From Paucibacter sp. PLA-PC-4 (lineage in GTDB: Bacteria; Pseudomonadota; Gammaproteobacteria; Burkholderiales; Burkholderiaceae_C), in assembly GCF_026241155.1 (NCBI RefSeq), contig NZ_JAPFGP010000009.1, forward strand, positions 210,384 through 274,383: a stretch of DNA of 64,000 bases. The letters are read 5' to 3'. Positions 36,477-44,051 of the stretch are shown in pieces. Below the pieces are notes generated by a model. It worked only from the letters and a program-made list of their open reading frames with translations, was not told the origin of the DNA and did no database searches. The stretch's first letter is position 1. Every line of letters begins with the position of its first letter. The translations under genes were made by a program, and so were the position numbers.

Positions 36477-36631
36477 GAACGTTCCGCTGGCCCACCATCA
36501 CCATAGCAGGCCCTGAGCAGCCGCTGCCGCCGTTGTGGCGCCGCCTGCTCTGGATGGCGGGTATCTGGCTGGCCAGCATCGCCGCTCTGACGGCCGTGGC
36601 CCTGCTGCTGCGCTGGGTGCTGAAGACCTAA
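36473..36631 (+). CDS. Small DUF2474 subunit of the bd oxidase
   Basis: 52 residues from ATG 36473. It starts MRTFRWPTITIAGPEQPL and has one helix (MAGIWLASIAALTAVALLLRW). DUF2474 proteins are encoded right after cioB and are the counterpart of CydX, the single-helix stabiliser of bd oxidases. It overlaps cioB by four bases, so coupling is expected. Confidence 0.85.
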   Translation: MRTFRWPTITIAGPEQPLPPLWRRLLWMAGIWLASIAALTAVALLLRWVLKT

Positions 36632-36663
36632 GACATGCAAGCACTACCCACCAGGAGTCCACC

Positions 36664-37287
36664 ATGACCGCAAGACTGAATCTCCCGCGCACGCTCCCGC
36701 ATGCCCCCACGCCCGGGGATCCCGAGCGCCGCGTCTGGCTGCTGGCCACCGCCACCTGCGCAGGCATTGCCGCCGTGGGCACCGCCGTGCCCTTCGTCTC
36801 GACCTTGGCACCCAGCGAGCGGGCCCGGGCAGCCGGCGGGCCGGTGGAAGTGGACGTCTCCGACCTCTCGCCTGGTGACATGAAGACTGTGGAATGGCGG
36901 GGCCAGCCCGTGTGGGTGTTGCGGCGCACCCCTGAGATGTTGGCCGATTTGCGAGGCCACGATGCTGAGCTGGTCGATCCGCAGTCGGCCGCAAAACAGC
37001 AGCCCGCTTACGCAGCCAACCCCGAACGCGCGATCGAGCCCGAGCTCTTCGTCGCCATCGGCATCTGCACCCACTTGGGCTGCTCGCCCAGCACCGCGCC
37101 GAAGGACGGTAAAAACCCGAGTCTGCCTGCGGACTGGTCGGGTGGCTTCTTCTGCCCCTGCCACGGCTCCACCTTCGACGGCGCCGGTCGGGTCTACAAG
37201 AACAAGCCGGCGCCGACCAATCTGGTGATTCCGCCGCACCGCTACACCGCTGGCACGCGCATCCTCATCGGCGAAGACCAGACCTGA
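36664..37287 (+). CDS. petA: Rieske iron-sulfur protein of the bc1 type, without cytochrome b or c1 neighbours
   Basis: 207 residues from ATG 36664. A twin-Arg-like anchor region (PERRVWLLATATCAGIAAVGTAVPFVSTL) precedes the Rieske domain with CTHLGC and CPCHGS, the [2Fe-2S] ligands, and a Pro-rich end. It matches the ubiquinol-cytochrome c reductase iron-sulfur subunit. The usual petB and petC genes do not follow; instead the gene lies at the end of the bd-oxidase operon. It could be an extra Rieske paralogue serving an alternative electron route. Confidence 0.9.
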   Translation: MTARLNLPRTLPHAPTPGDPERRVWLLATATCAGIAAVGTAVPFVSTLAPSERARAAGGPVEVDVSDLSPGDMKTVEWRGQPVWVLRRTPEMLADLRGHDAELVDPQSAAKQQPAYAANPERAIEPELFVAIGICTHLGCSPSTAPKDGKNPSLPADWSGGFFCPCHGSTFDGAGRVYKNKPAPTNLVIPPHRYTAGTRILIGEDQT

Positions 37288-37651
37288 GAGCAGCGCCGCT
37301 TAAAGAAGGCGCCCATGCGCAGGATGCCCGATGTGAAGTGCTCTGCGAAGGCAGCTTCGATATTGGAGCGATAGATGTCGCTGATCTTGTCGACGCAAGG
37401 TGAGATCTTGTGGCACGCAGAAGGATGACGTGAAACCATCCAAGATCGAGTTAGAGGCGATCAGCGTAACTGACCGAGCCCCTCCCACCCCACCGAACAT
37501 GCGGGTCCACACCCGGTGGTTCGATCGCCTGAGGTCAAGAGAGTAGCGGCACCCTGTCGTGGTCGCAAGCGGTCAAAGGTGAAGGACGGCACCTTTGAAA
37601 ATCGGGCTCGAGGCCTCAGCAAGCGATCAGATCCGTGATCTACTGAGACCC
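37288..37651. other. Gap with possible group II intron tail
   Basis: No convincing gene lies here. On the minus strand, about 37530-37470 reads GAACCACCGGGTGTGGACCC then GCATGTTCGG and GGTGGGAGGGG, resembling the domain V and VI end of bacterial group II introns. No intron-encoded reverse transcriptase is present nearby. A minus-strand open frame at 37439-37300 encodes nothing I recognise. Confidence 0.3.
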
Positions 37652-38113
37652 TCAGTCGAGATGGAGGTCAAACCCGGCACGCCTCATCCCGATCTGCCAG
37701 CCAGCGCTCGTGCGGACAAAGGTGTCCTGAAAACTCCCCACGAACTGACGGGCCGAGGCTGCTCGGCCATGTGGCCCGACTTCGCTGCGGGAATCCGCCG
37801 TCCACAGCAGAACGCGACTGTTCGCGCGAGCCACATTGGGTCCGATCTCCTCGAACAGCGTGCCGCAGATGAGATGCGCGGTAAGTCGCTCGCTCGGTCG
37901 TTCTCGGTAGGCGCGTTCAATCGCTTCGCGACCGTTGATCACGGGTCCGGCAGGTCGAGTCAGTTCGGCGTCGACGCTGAACAGCGCCGCCAACCCTGCC
38001 CAGTCGGCGGCATCGATCAGGGCCGCCGAGCGCAACACCAACTCACGACAGGCCTGCTCGGCTCTGAGCACACCAAGCGAGCGATTTGCCACCCCTTCAG
38101 CGCACATGACCAC
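37652..38113 (-). CDS. SnoaL/NTF2-like protein
   Basis: 153 residues. It has the SnoaL_4 pattern found next to aromatic-degradation enzymes: RELVLRSAALIDAADWAGLAALF at the N-terminus, GREAIERAYRER in the middle, and RQFVGSFQDTFVRTSAGWQIGMRR at the end. This fold forms a small pocket used by cyclases, dehydratases or binding proteins. It overlaps the alpha/beta hydrolase by 17 bases and is the last gene of the minus-strand catabolic operon. Confidence 0.8.
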   Translation of the reverse strand: MVMCAEGVANRSLGVLRAEQACRELVLRSAALIDAADWAGLAALFSVDAELTRPAGPVINGREAIERAYRERPSERLTAHLICGTLFEEIGPNVARANSRVLLWTADSRSEVGPHGRAASARQFVGSFQDTFVRTSAGWQIGMRRAGFDLHLD

Positions 38114-38831
38114 AGTGCATCAGCCACTGAACCAATGCCCCCGAGACGGCCTGCGGCTGTTCCATCGGACTCATATGGCCGCAATGCTCGATGATCCTCA
38201 GAGCCGCTCCGGGCACCAGGGCCTGCATCGCGCGATGCCTATCAGGCGGACTCCAGCGATCCTGCTGGCCGCACAGCAGCAGCAGCGGGCAGTGCAACGT
38301 GCGCAGCACGGGCTCCGCATCCGGCCGCTGCAGCAGCGCATTGATCTGTGCGGCAAATCGGTCCGGGTCGCTGCGCGCAATCATCGCCACCATGCGCTCG
38401 AACAGCGGCGTTCCCCACACATCGGGATGCACCATCGGCGCCACCCATTGCCGGGCCATCACCTCCATCCCCTCACGCTGTGCCAGCGCCAGCAACTCGT
38501 GGCGACCCCGGCGCTCCTCATCGCCGGCCTGATTCGATGCCAGCGGCGCCACGCCGCTGTCGAGCAGGGCAAGACCGAGCACCCGCTCAGGAGCCTGGCG
38601 CAGTACCTCCAGCGCGACCCGCCCACCCATCGAATGCCCCGCCAGCGCGAAGCGTTGTGCAGCCACCGTACGCAGCACATGACTGGCCATGTGCTCGATC
38701 CGGTCCAGCATGCCGAAGCGCCCGATGACGATGTCGCAGCTTTCGTAGAGTGCCGCCTGCTGCTCGGCCCAGACCTCGTCATCGCAGAGCAGACCGGGCA
38801 GCAGCACCAGCGTCGAAGCGGCCGAGCTCAT
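38097..38831 (-). CDS. Alpha/beta-hydrolase
   Basis: 244 residues from ATG 38831. It starts TLVLLPGLLCDDEVWAEQ, has the nucleophile elbow AGHSMGGRVAL, an acidic residue in CGQQDRWSP, and a late His in IIEHCGHMSPMEQP, giving the Ser-Asp-His triad. It likely hydrolyses an ester or thioester made by its operon partners. It overlaps the amidohydrolase gene by 4 bases. Confidence 0.85.
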   Translation of the reverse strand: MSSAASTLVLLPGLLCDDEVWAEQQAALYESCDIVIGRFGMLDRIEHMASHVLRTVAAQRFALAGHSMGGRVALEVLRQAPERVLGLALLDSGVAPLASNQAGDEERRGRHELLALAQREGMEVMARQWVAPMVHPDVWGTPLFERMVAMIARSDPDRFAAQINALLQRPDAEPVLRTLHCPLLLLCGQQDRWSPPDRHRAMQALVPGAALRIIEHCGHMSPMEQPQAVSGALVQWLMHCGHVR

Positions 38832-39775
38832 GGCTGCGGAGCCGGGCAGCAATCGGTCGCCACCGGAGGCTTCAGGCGCTGGTAACGCCCGTTCAGTGGA
38901 TCCTTGTCCAAGCCCAGCAGACGTACCGCGTTGTGCTTGAGGATCAGAGGCCGCACCTCGGGCCGGATGTCCAGGGCCTCGAAATCCTTCAGCCAGCGCT
39001 CAGGCGTGATCACCGGGTAATCCGATCCGAACAATATCTTGTGCTTGAGCAACGTGTTCGCATACTTCACCAACTGGGGCGGGAAGTAGCGTGGCGACCA
39101 GCCGGACAAGTCAATATAGACATTGGGCTTGTGCGTGGCCACAGCCAGCGCGTTGTCCTGCCAGGGAAAGGACGGGTGGGCAATGACAATAGGCAGCGAA
39201 GGAAAGTCCACCGCAACGTCGTCGAGAAACATCGGGTCGGAGTACTTCAACCGGATGCCGCCGCCCCCTGGAAGGCCGGCGCCCACGCCGGTCTGTCCGC
39301 TGTGAAAGATAGCCGGCACACCGGCCTCGGCGATCGCCTCATAGACCGCATAGGCAGCCCGGTCATTCGGGTAGAAGCCCTGAGCCGAAGGGTGAAACTT
39401 GAAGCCCTGCACCCCGTAGCTGTTGACCAGACGGCGCACCTCGCGGGCACCCATCTTGCCGCGCATCGGATCCACGCTGGCAAATGGGATCAGCGCATCG
39501 GGATGTCGCGCTGCGTCCTCGGCCACCTCCTCATTGCTGATGCGAGCCTGACCGGTCTCGCGCTCGGTATCGACCGGAAAGATCACCGCCAGCATCTTGT
39601 GTTCGCGGTAGTAGGCGGCCGTTGCATCGATCGTGGGGCGCGGCAGCGGCTGCTTGAAATACGCATCCATGGCCGCGTCCATCGCGATGGCCACCTCATC
39701 AGGCGGGTTGCGGGTAGACAGCGTCGCATGCGTGTGCATGTCGATAGCCACCAAGGAGTCCAGAAAGTTGCTCAT
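38828..39775 (-). CDS. Amidohydrolase-2 family metal-dependent hydrolase/decarboxylase
   Basis: 315 residues from ATG 39775. Metal-site motifs of the PF04909 family are AIDMHTHATL at the N-terminus, GFKFHPSAQGF, IAHPSFPWQDNAL and GSDYPVITPERW. Members act as C-C hydrolases, decarboxylases or lactonases on aromatic-pathway intermediates. An amidohydrolase (CouO) cleaves the beta-keto thioester in hydroxycinnamate degradation of Rhodococcus, so a side-chain step is one option here. It overlaps the CoA-synthetase gene by 4 bases. Confidence 0.85.
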   Translation of the reverse strand: MSNFLDSLVAIDMHTHATLSTRNPPDEVAIAMDAAMDAYFKQPLPRPTIDATAAYYREHKMLAVIFPVDTERETGQARISNEEVAEDAARHPDALIPFASVDPMRGKMGAREVRRLVNSYGVQGFKFHPSAQGFYPNDRAAYAVYEAIAEAGVPAIFHSGQTGVGAGLPGGGGIRLKYSDPMFLDDVAVDFPSLPIVIAHPSFPWQDNALAVATHKPNVYIDLSGWSPRYFPPQLVKYANTLLKHKILFGSDYPVITPERWLKDFEALDIRPEVRPLILKHNAVRLLGLDKDPLNGRYQRLKPPVATDCCPAPQP

Positions 39776-41907
39776 TGCACCACCACCAGGGCATCGAGGG
39801 CCACCACGCCCCGGCCGGCACCGTAGGCCACCAGGGGATTGATATCGATCTCGGCGATCTCGGGACGCGCCAGCATCAATGCGCCGAGCGTTGCCACCGC
39901 CTGCGCCACCGCATCCAGATCCACCGCTGGCGCTCCACGGAAACCCTGCAGCAGCTTCGCCCCCCTCAATGACCGAAGCCGGGCAACGATGCCGGCCAGC
40001 GGCAGATCCGGCCCCAGCAACTGCACATCGCCCAGGGCCTCGACCCAGATGCCTCCCAGGCCGACCATCAGTACCGGCCCCCACTGCAAATCGCGCACCG
40101 CGCCGACAACCAACTCCAGCCCGCGCTCGCCCATCGCCTCGACCAGCACGCCGTCCAGCACCAAGCTGGCGTCATGGTTGCAAATGTTGTCGTGTAGGCG
40201 CTGCCAGGCCTGCCGCAGACTTGCCTCGTCGGCAATACCCAGCAGCACACCGCCGGCCTCGGTCTTGTGTGCGAGATGGGCCGACTGTGCCTTCATCGCC
40301 ACTGGATAGCCGATGCGCTCAGCCACCGCCGCCGCCTCGTCCGCAGAGGTGGCCAGCGCGCCAGCCGGCGTAGGCAGGCCGGCCCCTTGCAGCAAGAGCT
40401 TGCCCTGCCACTCGGGCAAGGTGCCCGAGGCCAGATTCGGCAACTCGCCGGGAAGCTGCACTCGCGTGCCAGCACCAGCCGCCTCCCACTCGGCACGCAT
40501 GCGCCCGTAGCGAGTGAAACTGGCCAGCGCACGCAAGGCGCGCTCGGGCGAGCGCATCAGCACCGTGCCGCTGCGCACCGCGCGCTCGATCATTGCTGGC
40601 GGCAAGGGAATGTCCTCGTTCTGCATCACGAAGATGGCCGGCTTACTGCGGCCCTGCATGCCGTCGAGATAGGCGTCCAGCCAGACCGGCGCAATCTCGG
40701 ACGACGGCATGGGCAGCGAAACCAACAGACTACCGATAGAGGGGTCGTCCTGTTCGGCGGCTACACCGCGGCCGATCAGGTCAGGCCTCGGTCCGATCAG
40801 GGTGCCCAGATCCAGCGGGTTGCGCGGAGGGGTGTAGATGGGCAGATGTTCGCGCAGCACCTCGGCCTGCGCCAGCGACATCGCCGGCATCTCCAGACCC
40901 AGCGGCTCAAGATAGTCCAGCGCAATACCGCACAGCGCGCCCGAGGCGGTGATGAGGCCCAGACCACCGACCGGCGGCTGCTCAAAGCGCAGCATCAGCT
41001 GGCCCAAATCGATGGCCTCCTCGAGGCTGTCAACCACCAGCACACCCGCCCGCTCGACCGCCAGCCGCATTGCCGCATGGTTGCCGGCCAACGCACCGGT
41101 GTGGGAGCGCGTAGCTGCCTGCGCCAGCTCGCTTCGCCCGGGGTGCAGCAGCACCACTCGCTTGCCGGCAGCGCGCAGCCTCGCCAGCGCCGCCAGCACA
41201 TGCGGCGCCGAGCGGATCTGCTCGGCATAGACCACCACTGTCGTAGTGCTCGAATCCTGCTCCAGAAAGTTCAGGATCTCGGCCAAGCCCAACTGCGCCT
41301 CATTGCCGGTCGTCAGCACATAGGACACCGGCACACCCCGCGCACGCAGGGAGGCGGCCACATGAATGCCGATACCACCGCTTTGCGCCACCACGGCCAC
41401 TGCAGGCCCATCCTCGGGACGCAGACGCGGAGGCAGTTCGAGCTCGACCATCGAGACATGGAAGCGGTCCACGTTGTTGAAGAAGCCAATCGTGTTCGGG
41501 CCCAGCAGCAGCATGCCGCCTGCGCGTGCCGTATCAGCAATCAGCTGCTGCTTGTCGCGCCCGGCATCCCCCATCTCCGCGAAGCCAGAGGCGAAGCAGA
41601 CGGCGGCACGCACGCCACGCTCCACGCAGGCCTGCACGGTGTCCAACACCGCATCGGAGGGCAGCAGCAAGATCGCGAGGTCAACGCCGAGCGGCAGCTC
41701 CGCGATGCTCGTGAGCACGGCGCGCTCGCCGATCTCGCCGCCGCTGCGACCGACCAGATGGACCGGGCCTTGGAAACCGGCATCCAGCAGATTTCGCAAC
41801 ACCACCAGGCCCGCTGAACCAGGCTTGGTGGACATGCCGACAACAGCGACCGACCGTGGCGAGACCAGGGGCTTCAGGTCCAGCGAACCCTGAGCGTTCG
41901 TCATCAC
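39772..41907 (-). CDS. ADP-forming acyl-CoA synthetase, possibly feruloyl-CoA synthetase (FerA-like)
   Basis: 711 residues; ATG 41904 is an alternative start. A CoA-binding domain (VSPRSVAVVGMSTKPGSAG), a succinyl-CoA-synthetase-like domain (VAQSGGIGIHVAASLRARG, RSHTGALAGNHA) and a C-terminal ATP-grasp domain (GYPVAMKAQSAHLAHKTEAG, EIAEIDINPLV) are in order. Sphingobium FerA, the feruloyl-CoA synthetase of lignin catabolism, belongs to this same superfamily and has a similar length. The crotonase upstream would then play the FerB role. The substrate assignment rests on context. Confidence 0.85.
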   Translation of the reverse strand: MMTNAQGSLDLKPLVSPRSVAVVGMSTKPGSAGLVVLRNLLDAGFQGPVHLVGRSGGEIGERAVLTSIAELPLGVDLAILLLPSDAVLDTVQACVERGVRAAVCFASGFAEMGDAGRDKQQLIADTARAGGMLLLGPNTIGFFNNVDRFHVSMVELELPPRLRPEDGPAVAVVAQSGGIGIHVAASLRARGVPVSYVLTTGNEAQLGLAEILNFLEQDSSTTTVVVYAEQIRSAPHVLAALARLRAAGKRVVLLHPGRSELAQAATRSHTGALAGNHAAMRLAVERAGVLVVDSLEEAIDLGQLMLRFEQPPVGGLGLITASGALCGIALDYLEPLGLEMPAMSLAQAEVLREHLPIYTPPRNPLDLGTLIGPRPDLIGRGVAAEQDDPSIGSLLVSLPMPSSEIAPVWLDAYLDGMQGRSKPAIFVMQNEDIPLPPAMIERAVRSGTVLMRSPERALRALASFTRYGRMRAEWEAAGAGTRVQLPGELPNLASGTLPEWQGKLLLQGAGLPTPAGALATSADEAAAVAERIGYPVAMKAQSAHLAHKTEAGGVLLGIADEASLRQAWQRLHDNICNHDASLVLDGVLVEAMGERGLELVVGAVRDLQWGPVLMVGLGGIWVEALGDVQLLGPDLPLAGIVARLRSLRGAKLLQGFRGAPAVDLDAVAQAVATLGALMLARPEIAEIDINPLVAYGAGRGVVALDALVVVQ

Positions 41908-42710
41908 TTGGCCTCCTGCGTTGCGCCGGAGGTCGGCACCACCTTGCCAACCCGTTTCTCCAGAAAGGCGCGCATGCGGGCTTTAGCCTCGCCATCGGAC
42001 TGCGTGACCGTAGCCATCAGCCCTTCGGTCATCAGGCCATGGGCCATGGTTTGCTCGGCAATCAGCGGCAACGCATGCATGATCGCGAAGTTCGACAACG
42101 GAGCGTTGCTGGCAATGCGCTGCGCGAGCTCCATTCCTTTTCGCCGGCCCTCTCCTGCACCGACTACATAGTGAGTCAGCCCGACCTGTAGGCCCTCCTC
42201 GGCCGTGTAGACCCGACCCGTCAACATCATCTCGCCAACCCGCGAAGCGCCGATGAGCTTGGATACCCGCACCGAGCCGCCGCCTCCGAGGAAGATGCCG
42301 CGCTGCCCCTCCGGCAAGCCGAAGTAAGCACTCTGTTCGGCCACCCGCACATGGGCCACCGAGGCAAGCTCCAATCCACCACCGATGACTGCTCCGTGCA
42401 TGACGCAGACCACTGGGCGCTGGCCGAACTGGATACGCTCGAAGGCCTCGTACCAGATTCGTGAGTGCATCAGGCCCTCGGCCGGCGAGGTTTCGGCGAG
42501 CTCGCTCAGGTCCAGGCCGGCACAAAAGTGTTCACCCTGTCCGTCCAGCACCACGGCACGCACAGTGTCCGGCAGCGACTCGAAGGCCTCGCGCAGTTCG
42601 GAGACAACTTGAAGGCTGAGGGCGTTGCGCTTATGGGGACGACTCAGCGTCAGACAAGCGACCGCATCATGGATGCTGACGCCGACAAGAGGAGTTTTTT
42701 TACTGAGCAT
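41904..42710 (-). CDS. Crotonase-family enoyl-CoA hydratase, possibly feruloyl-CoA hydratase/lyase
   Basis: 268 residues. The oxyanion-hole segments are FCAGLDLSEL near residue 63 and GAVIGGGLELASVAHVRVAE near residue 107, with FGLPEGQRGIFLGGGGSVRVSKLIG following. A Glu (in LPEGQRG) sits at one catalytic position. It is the first gene of a five-gene, overlapping minus-strand operon that also encodes an acyl-CoA synthetase and hydrolases. Hydration and retro-aldol cleavage of feruloyl-CoA to vanillin would fit the nearby genes, but sequence alone only supports a crotonase. Confidence 0.88.
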   Translation of the reverse strand: MLSKKTPLVGVSIHDAVACLTLSRPHKRNALSLQVVSELREAFESLPDTVRAVVLDGQGEHFCAGLDLSELAETSPAEGLMHSRIWYEAFERIQFGQRPVVCVMHGAVIGGGLELASVAHVRVAEQSAYFGLPEGQRGIFLGGGGSVRVSKLIGASRVGEMMLTGRVYTAEEGLQVGLTHYVVGAGEGRRKGMELAQRIASNAPLSNFAIMHALPLIAEQTMAHGLMTEGLMATVTQSDGEAKARMRAFLEKRVGKVVPTSGATQEAK

Positions 42711-42775
42711 GACGGTCTGCGATGAATGCCGGCGCCAGTGCCGGCGGTCTAGGGATTTAAATAGCTGAACTTTTC

Positions 42776-42790
42776 ATTAGCCTGGCTAAT
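42776..42790. promoter_or_regulatory. Palindromic operator ATTAGCCTGGCTAAT (site 1)
   Basis: Perfect 7-base arms around a single central base. It lies 66 bases upstream of the crotonase operon start. On the minus strand a TTGAAA precedes it, so it would fall in or near the promoter. Closely related copies occur at 46208-46222 and 60952-60966, each upstream of another catabolic operon. Confidence 0.7.
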
Positions 42791-44051
42791 TGTTTTTCAA
42801 TACTATCGCAAGCCATAGCCCATCCGCTCCGTGCAAACCCTAGATCCAGCAGAGTCCGTCGCCTTTGCCAGCGTCACTGATCGAAGCGGGCACCGGGGCT
42901 ATGTTGATACACGCCCAGGCGCTGTCAACCTCGCTGTTGAGTGTCGGGCCGCCTGCCGACGACCACGAGCGAGCCAAATCAACGCTGCACAAACTCATGT
43001 CTGGCGACTCCCTTGCATTCCTTGTCCTGATTCTCGCGGCGGCTACGGCGGCGGCGGCGGCGTTGAGCCTATCGCGCGACCAAGACTCGGGCGGACTAGC
43101 TGGCCATGTCGCGAGCCAGCCGCACCATCCCGCGCATTCAGAAAGAGACAAAATTGTGGCTGGAAGCTTGTTGCATTTGTGTTGACTCAGGACCTGCCGT
43201 TCTGGCCTGTGTCTACGCGCTCGATGGCACGCCGGTGCATCGGATCGCCACGGCCGGAGCGGTGCCCCGGGTGCGAGAGAACCTCCCCACAGCCCACTGG
43301 ACCTGTGCAATAGGCATCTTCGCGGCTCCTGCACGGCGCGCGTACTGCGAGATGGCGTGCGCTTGGTCAGCCACAACCATGTACTGGCCCCCCTAGGCGG
43401 GCGATGGCGAACAAAGTCATCGCCCGGCTGTGGAGCGATCGCATGGACTGCGCTTAGACGCGCCGGTGCTGTGACCGCATTCCAGATGCTGTGCGGCGGT
43501 GATCGCGAGTACTTCGATCTCGGGTTGCTGGCGCTTCTGAATGAACCGGGCAGGACCTCTCCTCTGCGCTCGGCAATATCTACGGCAGAGGCGAGATCGA
43601 CGCCGAGCGCGGTCCCTTCCGGCGACAGTTCGATGCTGCGCCCGAAGCAATGGACATCGTCGCCATTGCAGAACGACGCATCCTCGACATCAATGAGGCG
43701 CTGCGCAGACGTAACGACTCCAACAGGCAAGCCATCATGCGCACCCTGACCGCCACCCCTGCCTGTGGCGTCGTCCTGAAGGCTAGAGAAGCGCTCTATA
43801 AGACGCTGAACGCCGACGGACACGCTTGCGGGGTCTGGTGCTGTCGGCCCGAGATGCCAGCGACGGGGCTCACCAAGAGGTCTTCAATGCATAGTCGACG
43901 GAGTACCTAGACCAAGCTTGCTGCCTGGTGACGAGCCTCGACTTCACACATCTGCAGTTGCAGCTAGCGCAGACGAATGTCGCTGCACCAGGTCATGGCT
44001 GACAGGGGGCATCCCGGGCTTCCATGAGTGCCAACATGTGGCGCAAATCAA
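42791..44051. other. 1.26-kb stretch without an intact gene
   Basis: Open frames here are short and change phase. A coding-like plus-strand stretch at about 43540-43900 reads GNIYGRGEIDAERGPFRRQF, then DIVAIAERRILDINEALRRR and MRTLTATPACGVVLKAREAL, but I cannot place it in a family and no frame is intact. Base composition is a little lower in GC than the flanks. It is best seen as decayed DNA between two catabolic operons. Confidence 0.5.

Noticed and set aside
40267..41817. Open frame of 516 codons antisense to the acyl-CoA synthetase
   Set aside because: No motifs; composition fits an antisense frame, and the minus-strand gene is well supported.
42840..43823. 327-codon minus-strand frame in the gap between catabolic operons
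   Set aside because: Ser/Arg/Ala-rich with no family resemblance and no ribosome site; I could not support it as a gene.
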